A stretch of DNA of 64,000 nucleotides from Nostoc sp. CHAB 5824 (GCF_020829665.1 NZ_JAIVFT010000015.1:62001-126000), one strand, 5' to 3'. Positions 9,373 to 18,050 are shown, counted from the first letter of the stretch. Program-made: numbers and translations. Notes: a model not told the origin generated them from the letters alone.

Positions 9373-10650
9373 ATGACCGCAACTTCTCCCCGATTAAAGC
9401 ACGAGGTTAAAGACCTCGGCCTAGCTGCCTTGGGAAGACAGCGCATTGAATGGGCTGGACGCGAAATGCCAGTTTTGCGGCAAATCCGCGATCGCTTTGC
9501 CCAAGAGAAGCCCTTTGCTGGCTTACGCCTTGTGGCTTGCGCCCACATTACAACAGAAACAGCACATTTGGCGATCGCTCTGAAAGCCGGTGGTGCAGAT
9601 GCACTTTTAATTGCTAGCAATCCCTTATCAACGCAAGATGACGTAGCAGCTAGCCTCGTCCTCGATCATGAAATTCCTGTCTTTGCTCAAAAAGGCGAAG
9701 ATAACGCAACTTATAACCGCCACGTCCAAATAGCTTTAGATCATCGCCCCAACATTATTGTTGATGACGGTAGCGATGTGGTTGCAACTCTGGTACAAGA
9801 ACGCCAACACCAGATTGCTGATTTGATTGGTAGCACCGAAGAAACCACCACTGGTATCGTGCGGTTACGCGCCATGTTTAGAGAAGGCGTTCTCACCTTC
9901 CCCGCAGTCAATGTCAACGATGCTGATACCAAGCACTTCTTTGATAATCGTTATGGTACTGGGCAATCAACCCTAGATGGCATTATCCGCGCCACAAATA
10001 TTTTGTTGGCTGGTAAAAATGTTGTCGTCGTCGGTTATGGCTGGTGTGGTAAAGGTACAGCCCTCCGCGCCCGTGGGATGGGTGCTAACGTCATCGTCAC
10101 TGAAATCGACCCTATCAAAGCAATTGAAGCCGTAATGGATGGCTTCCGCGTTCTGCCAATGGCTGAAGCTGCACCCCAAGGTGATATTTTTATCACTGTG
10201 ACTGGTAACAAGCACGTCGTTCGCGGTGAACACTTCGATGTGATGAAAGACGGTGCCATCGTTTGTAACTCCGGTCACTTTGACTTGGAACTTGATTTGA
10301 AATACTTGGCTGCTAATGCTAAGGAAGTCAAAGAAGTTCGTCCTTTCACGGAAGAGTATAAATTGACAAATGGTAAATCAGTTGTTGTTCTCGGACAAGG
10401 ACGCTTGATTAACCTAGCTGCGGCTGAAGGACACCCCAGCGCAGTAATGGATATGAGTTTTGCAAACCAAGCTTTGGCTTGTGAATACCTGGTGAAGAAT
10501 AAGGGTAAGTTGGAACCTGGTTTGCACTCAATTCCTGTTGAGGTTGATCAAGAAATTGCTCGTTTGAAGTTGCAGGCTATTGGTATCACGATTGATAGTC
10601 TAACACCCGATCAAATTGAGTACATCAATTCTTGGACTTCGGGAACTTGA
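9373..10650 (+). CDS. ahcY: Adenosylhomocysteinase (S-adenosyl-L-homocysteine hydrolase)
   Basis: The 425-aa enzyme splits S-adenosylhomocysteine into adenosine and homocysteine in the cytoplasm and keeps the methylation cycle running. The ATG at 9373, 5-6 bases after AGGTAAC, is preferred over the in-frame TTG just before it. Landmarks are VNVNDADTKHFFDNRYGTGQ (substrate and catalytic region), the NAD-binding GYGWCGKGTALRARGMGANV, and the C-terminal LKLQAIGITIDSLTPDQIEY. Length and motifs fit the family well. A terminator follows directly. A degraded second copy of its 3' end lies beyond the neighbouring xisHI genes. Confidence 0.97.
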   Translation: MTATSPRLKHEVKDLGLAALGRQRIEWAGREMPVLRQIRDRFAQEKPFAGLRLVACAHITTETAHLAIALKAGGADALLIASNPLSTQDDVAASLVLDHEIPVFAQKGEDNATYNRHVQIALDHRPNIIVDDGSDVVATLVQERQHQIADLIGSTEETTTGIVRLRAMFREGVLTFPAVNVNDADTKHFFDNRYGTGQSTLDGIIRATNILLAGKNVVVVGYGWCGKGTALRARGMGANVIVTEIDPIKAIEAVMDGFRVLPMAEAAPQGDIFITVTGNKHVVRGEHFDVMKDGAIVCNSGHFDLELDLKYLAANAKEVKEVRPFTEEYKLTNGKSVVVLGQGRLINLAAAEGHPSAVMDMSFANQALACEYLVKNKGKLEPGLHSIPVEVDQEIARLKLQAIGITIDSLTPDQIEYINSWTSGT

Positions 10651-10672
10651 TACATTGATTAGTTGGTTTTTT

Positions 10673-10705
10673 AGGGATAGGCTTTTGGGCTTATCCCTTT
10701 TTTTG
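10673..10705 (+). terminator. Rho-independent terminator of ahcY
   Basis: GGGATAGGC and GCTTATCCC form a stem with one G-U pair, followed by a run of seven T. It sits 22 bp after the ahcY stop codon. Confidence 0.8.
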
Positions 10706-10750
10706 TGTTTCGCGCAGAGACGCAGAGAGAAAATATTATTTTAACTTTCT

Positions 10751-11167
10751 ATGTCAGCGAAGGATTTCTTTCACAATGCAGTTCGTTTAGCTTTAGAAAA
10801 AGATAATTGGTTAATTACTGATGATCCTTTATCATTTACAGTAGATGGTCTTGAATTTCGGATTGATTTAGGTGCAGAAAGACTTTTAGCAGCAGAAAAA
10901 GAAGGACAAAAAATAGCAGTTGAAATAAAATCTTTTTTGGGTAAATCAACGATAAGTGAATTTCATACAGCTTTAGGACAAACACTTAATTACCGTTCTA
11001 TTTTAAGAAAACAACAATCTGAACGTATTTTATATCTAGCAATTAGTTATGAAATATATACAGATTTTTTTCTGATTCCGTTTATTTAAGAAATAATTGC
11101 TGAACATCAATTAAAATTACTGATATTTGAAAGTTTTAAACAGGAGATTGTTTTATGGAAGGAATAA
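10751..11167 (+). pseudogene. xisH: xisH-like gene interrupted by one stop codon
   Basis: The reading frame begins MSAKDFFHNAVRLALEKDNW and contains the XisH endonuclease-like core (GLEFRIDLGAERLLAAEKEG, KIAVEIKSFLGKS, LGQTLNYRSILR). A TAA at 11087-11089 stops it after 112 aa. The same frame then continues without a shift as EIIAEHQLKLLIFESFKQEI and VLWKE, ending at 11167. That gives about 138 codons, the usual XisH length. One base (CAA to TAA) explains the stop. XisH and XisI were named as controlling factors for excision of the fdxN element; homologues are common in pairs in cyanobacteria. The 112-aa product may still be made. The gene is AT-richer than ahcY. Confidence 0.85.
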
Positions 11168-11484
11168 ATTATTCTGAATTAGTAAAAACTGTATTAGGCA
11201 GACATACAGAAAATCATTTATCTGAAGAAACAGAAAAAAAGTTAATTTTTGATTGTGAACGAAATAGCTATTTAGTAGTTCATCTAGGTTGGGAAGGAGA
11301 AAAACGGACTTATGGTTCAGTGATTCATATTGATATTAAGGATGGAAAAATTTGGATTCAAAGAGATTTGACTGAGGAAGGAGTTGCTAATGAATTAGTA
11401 GAGTTAGGAGTACCGAAAACGGATATTGTTTTAGGTTTTAGATCACCTCATGTGAGACAGTTTACTGGTTTTGCATCGGTTTAA
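11155..11484 (+). CDS. xisI: XisI-family protein
   Basis: The product is 109 aa: MEGINYSELVKTVLGRHTEN, then HLGWEGEKRTYGSVIHIDIK, then the conserved C-terminal IWIQRDLTEEGVANELVELG and the VLGFRSPHVRQFTGF stretch. These are XisI family features. It normally pairs with XisH. Its start overlaps the ancestral end of xisH by 13 bases, the usual operon arrangement, and GGAG lies a few bases upstream. Biochemical role is not settled; the pair has been linked to excision of DNA elements in heterocysts and may act as a toxin-antitoxin-like or nuclease module (inference). Confidence 0.93.
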   Translation: MEGINYSELVKTVLGRHTENHLSEETEKKLIFDCERNSYLVVHLGWEGEKRTYGSVIHIDIKDGKIWIQRDLTEEGVANELVELGVPKTDIVLGFRSPHVRQFTGFASV

Positions 11485-11490
11485 TCATTT

Positions 11491-11565
11491 TTTGCATTCT
11501 ATTCCTACTGAAGTTTAAAGTTGAATATATCAATTATTGGATATCGGGAACTTGAGAAATTGATT
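11491..11565 (+). pseudogene. Remnant of a second ahcY 3' end
   Basis: Two blocks match the end of ahcY. Bases 11491-11515 match 10521-10545 at about 20 of 25 positions (codons for LHSIPVEV). Bases 11520-11565 match 10615-10660 at about 38 of 46 positions and still read VEYINYWISGT followed by TGA, against IEYINSWTSGT and TGA in ahcY. The sequence between the blocks (about 69 bp of ahcY) is reduced to four bases. The xisHI pair therefore lies between the true ahcY end and this decayed copy. Confidence 0.8.
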
Positions 11566-11641
11566 TTTTTCAACATTAAATAATCAGCACTTACTCGGAG
11601 CGATGCCTGCGGCGGGCTACGCCTACGCAAAACTATGTGCT

Positions 11642-11669
11642 ATAGGGGCAATTCATGAATTGCCCCTAT
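11642..11669. terminator. 28-bp perfect palindrome, possible terminator
   Basis: ATAGGGGCAATTCA is followed directly by its complement TGAATTGCCCCTAT. It lies 20 bp past the end of the minus-strand desaturase/SDR gene and after the xisHI remnant, a good place for a bidirectional terminator. It may equally be a copy of a dispersed palindrome. Confidence 0.55.
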
Positions 11670-11689
11670 CTGAAAATCATTCTTTTCGG

Positions 11690-12958
11690 CTATTGTTTGC
11701 GTAAGTCCTGTTCACTTTTCGCCTTCCGGCTGAAGACTCGATAGTATAGCGACGTACTAGTTTCTTTTAAGGGAAATAGCAGATAGGTGAGAGGATTTAT
11801 TGCCACAATAATATTTCGGAAGTCTCGCCGAGCTAAAAATAAGATGGCACGAGCAACTTGCTGTGCAGACATCACTCCATAAGGATTAAGTTGACTTTTA
11901 AATGGGCCAAGAATTAACTTGCGAATTACACAATCCCCGTCCAAACGCTTGAGAGTAACAATATCTCCTAGCGATCGCTTGCTGAGTTCATAAAGCGGAC
12001 TCAGTGCTGGAGAAACTTCAGCCTCAGAAGTGTTTACCCAAATTTCTTTAGTTGCTTTTGCTTGTGGCCCTGTTACAGTTGTCGAAAATATATCCATCAA
12101 CCGCAATGCTGAAAAGGTATTCACTTCATAGGAGGAGGTGATCGCCTCTGGTGTGCGGCTGGCGTAGACATTGATTCCGTGGTTGATAATTAAAATATCT
12201 ACTTTCTCTAAACTATCCCTCAAATTGGCTTCGTTACCCAACTGCCAGGGAACCACCTTCACCCCAACTTGCTCTACTAATTTTTCTGGATTAGTGGTTA
12301 ATGCAACGACTTTAGCATTATTCTTTACAAGTTCAGCCGCTAATGCTTGTCCTAACGCTCCTGATGCTCCGGTTAAAGCGACGGTTTTACCCTTAAGAGA
12401 CAGTCCTGTACCAAGAATTTTATCCACTAGAGGAAAGACACCACTGTAGTAGGCGTTGACATCATCAAAATGATGCCGCCAATGGTAAGACCGATTCACC
12501 CACCAAATGGATGGAATTGTCTCTAAAGGGCCCGGTAGGTGGTTGTAGTCTGTATCAATTTTTCCCTGGAAATATCGTACAGACGCGCCATATAAGAAGG
12601 TGCAACCATAAGCTACTCCCAGCCATAACCCCATTTGCTGGACAATTAAGGCAATTATCACCAATACTACTAGCAGTAGACTCGACTCTAAAATGTCGTG
12701 ATAGAGCTGGGATTCTTGATAAACTTTCAGGGAAACTATCGATAAATCGCGGCGATAGGCCATGTGGTGCTTGTTGTGCCATTTAGCAAGCCAATTGACT
12801 TGGTGACACAAAGCATGGTAACTGTCTCTGAAGACCTCAGCGAGTAAAAGTGAGAAGAGTGCCCAACTAGCAAACTGCAAGCTGGCATTTAGCCAAACCC
12901 AATTAATTTGTAATTTTGCTTCAATTCCAATCAAGTTTTCAGCTAGCATTTTTACCAT
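11690..12958 (-). CDS. Sterol desaturase-like / short-chain dehydrogenase fusion protein
   Basis: This 422-aa protein joins two domains. Residues ~25-185 form a membrane di-iron hydroxylase/desaturase-like domain with His clusters SYHALCHQ (H48, H52), HNKHH (61-65) and SYHWRHHFDD (near 158), and hydrophobic helices around 30-45 and 92-125. Residues ~190-410 form a Rossmann SDR domain with VALTGASGALGQALA, IINHG and the catalytic YELSK (Tyr-x3-Lys). A lipid-modifying role at the membrane, with oxidation and reduction steps in one chain, is an inference. The start used follows TATAGACAAAC and no strong binding site is seen. This fusion is known in cyanobacteria; the substrate is not known to me. 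Confidence 0.85.
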   Translation of the reverse strand: MVKMLAENLIGIEAKLQINWVWLNASLQFASWALFSLLLAEVFRDSYHALCHQVNWLAKWHNKHHMAYRRDLSIVSLKVYQESQLYHDILESSLLLVVLVIIALIVQQMGLWLGVAYGCTFLYGASVRYFQGKIDTDYNHLPGPLETIPSIWWVNRSYHWRHHFDDVNAYYSGVFPLVDKILGTGLSLKGKTVALTGASGALGQALAAELVKNNAKVVALTTNPEKLVEQVGVKVVPWQLGNEANLRDSLEKVDILIINHGINVYASRTPEAITSSYEVNTFSALRLMDIFSTTVTGPQAKATKEIWVNTSEAEVSPALSPLYELSKRSLGDIVTLKRLDGDCVIRKLILGPFKSQLNPYGVMSAQQVARAILFLARRDFRNIIVAINPLTYLLFPLKETSTSLYYRVFSRKAKSEQDLRKQ

Positions 12959-13605
12959 GTTTGTCTATACTCGTTTTCTTAATCATTCTTCATGATCCGA
13001 TAAAGGTGCGTTAAGGTCGAGTCTAGAGCAAATTAAAATCAAAGAAAATAGGGAGTGAGGCAGAGGGGCAGGTAATGAAGATGGGGGAATGGCAGAAACC
13101 AATACTCAATGCCTCCCGATCGCTTATACTACTAAACGTCCAAATTTAGCTACAATATCCCAGCAAAAACCAAGGCTGACCAACTGTAATTGAGATGGCG
13201 ATCGCAGCAGCATAAATACTTAATTGTCAACGTGTACAGTGAATAGACCTCTTGCAAAAATAGTTTTGCACTCTTGGGGGGAAAGGGTAAAGGTTAAAGG
13301 GAAAGGGTTTCTTATAGCCGCTTTCCCCTTTACCCCTTACCCCTTACCCTACAACTGCTAGAAGTCTAATAACTTCGTCTCGTGTGGCTTCTGGCACAAA
13401 TGAAAAATCTATAGCATATTTTAACTTAGTAAAATACGAAAGTTAGTCTTTAAAACCAGAATTAAGCTTGTTTTAATGACTTCCAGAGAGTAAATTAGTT
13501 AATTTATTCAAATTATATTTTTCTTTCTTCCCCCTGCCCCCTGCCTACACAGCAATTGCTTGTTTTTTTAATTAGAAGTCCCTTAAGGACTAACTCCTAC
13601 CTTCT
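12959..13605. other. Gene-free stretch with purine/pyrimidine hairpins
   Basis: I see no gene. Around 13280-13350 a run of GGGTAAAGG/GGGAAAGGG is followed by the complementary CTTTCCCCTTTACCCC, forming an imperfect long hairpin. CCCTACAACTGCTAGAAGTC at 13348 recurs at 15787, marking a dispersed repeat. Confidence 0.6.
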
Positions 13606-14112
13606 TCAAATAGCTCTTTGCCGCAGATGTTGCCCATTAAGCCCTTGCTTAATCCAACTCAGACATTCATATTCGGATTTGAATAATTTTGGAGCTGCAA
13701 TATTATTCAATAACTCTGGTGGATAATGGTCATAAAAATATTTGTCTCCTTCTTGAAAAACGATTATCAAATTGTTTCGGTAAATGTAGCGAGACTTAAA
13801 ATTATCTCTTTGAGTAACAAACTCTGAATTTTGATCGATATGTTCTTTAGCAATATCAACGATATTACTAACGCTACTTCCATAGATTCCTGCTGGGTTC
13901 TCTGCTTTATGAAATTGGCTTCTGTGTCCACCCTCCGATAGCAATTTATATGAATAAATCTCGTAATTATCAAGTTTCCCAAAAACAAATGGAATGATGA
14001 GATATCCTTTGTATGAGACTGAACTTTCATAAAGAAGACGACTCACCTCAACCTCCTTTGATGTAACTGCTTTCAACAAATTCGCTTCAATAACATACAC
14101 GGTATAAATCAA
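13606..14112 (-). CDS. Hypothetical protein, 168 aa
   Basis: I do not recognise this protein. It begins IYTVYVIEANLLKAVTSKEV at a TTG (14112); a GTG four codons later is an alternative start, and neither has a clear binding site. It is soluble, rich in Tyr and Asn, without cysteines or membrane helices. Its C-terminus (KLFKSEYECLSWIKQGLNG) resembles the end of small immunity or sensor-like proteins only in a general way. It is flanked on both sides by repeat-rich, gene-poor DNA, and its base composition is low in GC. Confidence 0.55.
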   Translation of the reverse strand: MIYTVYVIEANLLKAVTSKEVEVSRLLYESSVSYKGYLIIPFVFGKLDNYEIYSYKLLSEGGHRSQFHKAENPAGIYGSSVSNIVDIAKEHIDQNSEFVTQRDNFKSRYIYRNNLIIVFQEGDKYFYDHYPPELLNNIAAPKLFKSEYECLSWIKQGLNGQHLRQRAI

Positions 14113-14346
14113 TACTTTTTTGTTAAATATATTTATGGTTGACTTAAACCCTCATTGCCATTTAGCAAAGAGAGCTATTACTCCTTTAGTCAAGTAAAAA
14201 GGAATATCAAGCTTTAACAAGAAAGTATCGCAACACTAATTATTGCTCTTTTTTTCATCACTCAGCATTAAATATCTTAGTAAAAGTTAAAAACTTATCA
14301 ATTTCGTTCTGTGGAATTATTTCCCCTGCTCGTTGCGCCCTGCCTT

Positions 14347-15231
14347 TCAAGACCATAAACTAAGTTGATTGGGGGGTTGCTCAAGGTTATTCCAAGGTAG
14401 AGGTGGAACTGGTGTATTACTTTGTTCCAATAGCTGTTGAAAGTGACGGGCTGTGCTAGGCGTAGACGCGAAGCGGCTTGTCGCTAGACATCGCGCTTCT
14501 ATTGGACAATGGACAAAGAAATAAATTCGTACTCCCATCTGCAACCATTGCTGAATCTGCCTCACCCACTCTTCCATAAACGGCTGATTCACTGATAAAT
14601 TTGGATGAGAAATAAACCGAATTAGAGTATAAGGTGCTGTCACACTCAATTGCAACGGTAATTTGGGTTTACGTCGTTCCGATTGCAACTGAGGGTCATC
14701 ATCTCCAGTGTAGATGGGGCGTGAGTCTAAGAGTACCCGTCCCACACCTAGCTTTTCTAAAAGCGCCGTCAAATTACTAGTATGGGGTTCTCTGAACCAG
14801 TCCGGATGCCGGACTTCCAGCGCTAGGGGTGCTTCTGTGCGCGGCCAAGCTTCCAGAAAGTTGGTCAAATCGTCAAGTAATGCAGATGCATAACTGGGTG
14901 GTAACTGGGCAAATATTGGACCAAGACGCTTCCCTAAAGGGCGCATCCCCTCCAGAAATTTTAAAGCAGCCGGAATATAAGGTTGTAGCAACCCTTGATG
15001 AGTAATATCTCGCGGTAATTTTAGACAAAATTCAAAATCTGCTGGGGTTTCGGCAGCCCAACGGGTTACAGTTTCTTGGTTAGGCACGGCATAAAAGGTG
15101 GTGTTACCTTCTACAGTGGTGAAGCGACGACTGTAGAGATGGAGAAAATCAGCAGTGCGAGTACCTTGGGGATAGAGTTCGCCCGCCCAACCTTTATATG
15201 CCCAAACAGCACAACCAATAAAAAAGTTCAC
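14347..15231 (-). CDS. DUF72-family protein
   Basis: The 294-aa product has the DUF72 TIM-barrel pattern: IGCAVWAYKGWAGELYPQGT at the N-terminus, YSRRFTTVEGNTTFYAVPNQ, FCLKLPRDITHQ, a LGPIFAQLPPSY segment, and ALEVRHPDWF. The family is widespread and of unknown reaction, with a conserved Glu/His-lined pocket. Near the C-terminus, RCLATSRFASTPSTARHFQQ is encoded by GCGTAGACGCGAAGCGGCTT-type DNA, a known kind of dispersed cyanobacterial repeat, so a repeat has entered the frame without breaking it. The gene is monocistronic, with a short distance to the tandem repeats upstream. Confidence 0.88.
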   Translation of the reverse strand: MNFFIGCAVWAYKGWAGELYPQGTRTADFLHLYSRRFTTVEGNTTFYAVPNQETVTRWAAETPADFEFCLKLPRDITHQGLLQPYIPAALKFLEGMRPLGKRLGPIFAQLPPSYASALLDDLTNFLEAWPRTEAPLALEVRHPDWFREPHTSNLTALLEKLGVGRVLLDSRPIYTGDDDPQLQSERRKPKLPLQLSVTAPYTLIRFISHPNLSVNQPFMEEWVRQIQQWLQMGVRIYFFVHCPIEARCLATSRFASTPSTARHFQQLLEQSNTPVPPLPWNNLEQPPNQLSLWS

Positions 15232-15371
15232 AGTGCCTAAAAGCCTTGAGGTATCTATTCAATTTTACAGGCAGGTTGTAGGGATGAATGAAGCTAGGTC
15301 AAATTCCCGACTTCTTGAAGGATACTGCTGATTGTTAAAATTGCAGATTGCTTTCTCAAAATGCTTGATTG

Positions 15372-15619
15372 CTTACTCATTTTGTCTAAATGCTTTCTCA
15401 TTTCAGTAGATTCAGCAAGCAAACCCCAGTTTACTTACTCATTTTGTCTAAATGCTTTCTCATTTCAGTAGATTCAACAAACAAACCCCAGTTTACTTAC
15501 TCATTTTGTCTAAATGCTTTCTCATTTCAGTAGATTCAACAAACAAACCCCAGTTTGTTTACTCATTTTGTCTAAATGCTTTCTCATTTCGGTAGATTCA
15601 GCAAGCAAACCCCAGTTTG
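15372..15619. repeat. Four tandem copies of a 62-bp unit
   Basis: Copies begin at 15372, 15434, 15496 and 15558, each reading CTTACTCATTTTGTCTAAAT then GCTTTCTCATTTCAGTAGAT then TCAACAAACAAACCCCAG with few changes. The region is non-coding and lies upstream of the DUF72 gene. Confidence 0.95.
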
Positions 15620-15633
15620 CTTATTTTAGACTT

Positions 15634-15786
15634 ATAGGACTTACGCACTGTACAAATGCATCGTGATGTGAATTAACGATGCTCCGGTTATTTCAGGCTT
15701 TTCTTAATTATCCTGCGATCGTAAATACACCATGCTGTAGGGGCACAGCAATGCTGTGCCCTTATTTGTGAATGCGTAAGTCCTAT
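15634..15786. mobile_element. MITE-like element with 14-bp terminal inverted repeats
   Basis: It starts ATAGGACTTACGCA (15634-15647) and ends with the exact complement TGCGTAAGTCCTAT (15773-15786), 153 bp in all, with no coding capacity. An internal palindrome (GGGGCACAGCAATGCTGTGCCC) lies near the right end. Short non-autonomous elements with this end sequence suggest mobilisation by a transposase encoded elsewhere; no transposase is in this window. No clear target duplication was seen. Confidence 0.75.
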
Positions 15787-15914
15787 TACCCTACAACTGC
15801 TAGAAGTCTATTTTGGTGTTTTGGACAAGCATTAAAGCATATTGAGAAAGCAATATGCTTTAATGCTTGTTTATTTGAATAATTTATGTACTCTGTGTCA
15901 TAGCACAACCTCAA

Positions 15915-16664
15915 TTATTGATAAATTGAACCATCAGGCATAATTGCCCCTGCTAAGTTAGTACCAACTAATTTAACCAGAAGGCGCTCACCAGAGCGAA
16001 TCCGCGCTCCTGTTAAGTCGGCTCCTCGCAAGTCGGCCCCACTGAGATCCGCTCCAATCAAATTAGCAGCGCGTAAATTCGCCTCCCTGAGATCCGCTAA
16101 AAGTAGGTTTGCCCGAAATAAATTTGCTTCAGATAAATTCGCACCTCTGAGGTTAACTTTGTGCATAAAAGTATCACTGAGATTAGCACCGCTCAAATTG
16201 GCATAACTCAGATTTCTGCCAGATAAGTCTTTATTGCTCAAATTTGCCCGACTGTAGTCTTTGCCACTCAAGTCTGAGTTTTGCTTTGGTGGTTTCTGGG
16301 ATGTTTGAGATGGTTTTTCCTGTTGAGGTGGCGGTGAGTGTGGTTTATAGGATGTTTGAGATGGTTTTTCCTGTTGAGGTGGCCGTGAGTGTGGTTTCTG
16401 GGATGTTTGAGATGGTTTTTCCTGTTGAGGTGGCGGTGAGTGATGTGTGGTTTGATGTTTGGTTTTTAGAGAACGCAACTTTTCACGAGCTTCATTTATG
16501 GCTTTCAGCTTGTCTTGTGCTTTCTGCTGTAAACGGAGATTGTCTTTGGGAATGCGATCGGGATGCCAAACAAAGACTAAATCTTTGTAAGCCTGGTTCA
16601 CTTCCTCAAGTGTTGCCCCAGGCTCTAATTCCAAAACTCTATAGTAGTGCTCCAGATCGCTCAT
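15915..16664 (-). CDS. DnaJ-domain protein with pentapeptide repeats
   Basis: The 249-aa protein starts with a J domain (residues ~4-68; HPD at 34-36 in VWHPDRIPKD), which stimulates Hsp70 ATPase activity. A low-complexity linker at ~75-125 holds three copies of a 17-residue unit of the type PPPQQEKPSQTSQKPHS. The C-terminal half is built of pentapeptide repeats (A/C)(D/N)LxG, for example DLSGRNLSYANLSGANLS and ADLSGADLRGADLTGA, folding as a right-handed beta-helix. Such J-pentapeptide fusions are typical of cyanobacteria. It may direct an Hsp70 to a partner bound by the helix (inference). It is monocistronic. Confidence 0.92.
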   Translation of the reverse strand: MSDLEHYYRVLELEPGATLEEVNQAYKDLVFVWHPDRIPKDNLRLQQKAQDKLKAINEAREKLRSLKTKHQTTHHSPPPQQEKPSQTSQKPHSRPPQQEKPSQTSYKPHSPPPQQEKPSQTSQKPPKQNSDLSGKDYSRANLSNKDLSGRNLSYANLSGANLSDTFMHKVNLRGANLSEANLFRANLLLADLREANLRAANLIGADLSGADLRGADLTGARIRSGERLLVKLVGTNLAGAIMPDGSIYQ

Positions 16665-16827
16665 ACGATATTTTGGTGGACAATCAACTTAATTATGAGT
16701 GATGGAGCCATTTATTCGCTGCATCTTTTGTTATTGATCGTGGGGGACTGGGCATGGGGCAGGAGGCAGGAGGCAGAAGTTCTTTAATTTTTAATTCTAA
16801 ATTTTAAATTTTTAATTGATTTCTCCC

Positions 16828-17322
16828 TCATCTCCCCATCTCCCCATTTCTCCATCGAGCGATCGCTCTCAAATATGCTGCAACTGGAATTTGATAAATT
16901 TCAATCACAATCCAAACAATAATTGATAAATGTGATAAGAAAGTTAATATCGTCCAAATATATGGCGTCCAGGTAATGGGTTCTTTGAGATTAGCAGGAA
17001 AATAGTAAGCTACTATGCCAATTAGAGAAGTGGGAAGAATTACAAAAACTGCTGCTGCTAATCCATAACCCCAACCTAATTCCACACCTTCTAACTGGCC
17101 TTCTGTCCAACTAAACCCATTCCAACGCCAAATTAAGGGTGGTTGCCTAGAAGGCATCTTGATTTGCTCTAGTTCTAAGTTGACTGTAAAAATCTCTTGG
17201 CAAAAGTCACAAGCCATAGCTTCCATCATTGGCATGTGAGAAATCTTACCTATCCGACAGACTGGGCAGGGGTAAACTCCATAATAGTCGAAAGATTGGG
17301 CTAAGATTTTGGAACTAGGCAT
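16828..17322 (-). CDS. Hypothetical membrane protein with zinc ribbon
   Basis: The 164-aa protein has an N-terminal zinc ribbon (CPVC at ~19-22 and CDFC at ~38-41), then a short soluble segment, then two hydrophobic helices (GLAAAVFVILPTSLIGIVAY at ~89-108 and IWTILTFLSHLSIIVWIVIE at ~122-141). It ends with a basic tail. I do not recognise a named family. The zinc ribbon probably faces the cytoplasm. The neighbourhood gives no clue; upstream is a gene-free kilobase. Confidence 0.75.
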   Translation of the reverse strand: MPSSKILAQSFDYYGVYPCPVCRIGKISHMPMMEAMACDFCQEIFTVNLELEQIKMPSRQPPLIWRWNGFSWTEGQLEGVELGWGYGLAAAVFVILPTSLIGIVAYYFPANLKEPITWTPYIWTILTFLSHLSIIVWIVIEIYQIPVAAYLRAIARWRNGEMGR

Positions 17323-18021
17323 AATGAAAGTGATGATCCTAAAAAGTTGATCTGGTCAATGAGGACTTGAGTAAGAATAATGTATGGCAATCGTCAATTC
17401 TCTGTAATAAGCTTTCGTAAGATGAAAGCATAAGTCAGGAGAATTATATATTTTAACTTCTCAATCTGGCTTTTTGAACTTCTGAAGGACGGAAGCTACC
17501 GTTTAGAGTTCTCTCTGATTACGTTGATTTGGCTGTATTCTATTTTTTTACAGAATCACCAGATTTTTAATTTTTAGATTTTTCACCATTGATTTTTAAG
17601 CATTTACACTACCCATTAGTCATGACACAACAATATTTGTAAATTTATTAACTATGGTGATATCTAGGTTTACGCAAACAAGCAACTAAGCTGATGCGCG
17701 TCTAAAGTATATAAACACTCTCAATGGTCGTTAACTGTTGACTCTTAACAGTCATCAGTCATCAGTCATCAGTCATCAGTCATCAGTCATCAGTCATCAG
17801 TCATCAGTCATCAGTCATCAGTCATCAGTCATCAGTCATCAGTCATCAGTCATCAGTCATCAGTCATCAGTCATCAGGTAGATATACAAATTAAATGCGT
17901 AACAGCTTAGTACTTCACTACACAATCAGAACAGCGCGTGATTTTGAATTTTGCAAAGTGTTACTAGTATTGACTTCCACAATTGTACTGAGTCTATCGC
18001 TTTTTTATAGTAAGTGGGGTC
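17323..18021. other. Gene-free region upstream of the aromatic leader
   Basis: No gene is seen. It holds the heptamer tandem array (17751-17877) set in sequence related to the dispersed repeat at 1454 and 26333 (GTTAACTGTTGACTCTTAAC before it; TACAAATTAAATGCGTAACA then GCTTAG after it). Confidence 0.7.
17751..17877. repeat. Heptamer tandem repeat (GTCATCA)18, STRR type
   Basis: Eighteen uninterrupted copies of GTCATCA plus one base. Heptanucleotide arrays of this sort are known as STRR sequences in heterocystous cyanobacteria. Copy number is likely to vary between strains. Confidence 0.97.
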
Positions 18022-18050
18022 TTGACACCACTTACTCTTCCTGTTAATGT
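18022..18050 (+). promoter_or_regulatory. Probable sigma70-type promoter of the DAHP synthase leader
   Basis: TTGACA (18022-18027) is a perfect -35 box; TAATGT follows after 17 bases as a weak -10 box. The -35 lies inside an inverted repeat, TAAGTGG (18011-18017) and CCACTTA (18028-18034), which could be an operator. TATAGT at 18064-18069 is an alternative -10. Confidence 0.5.
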
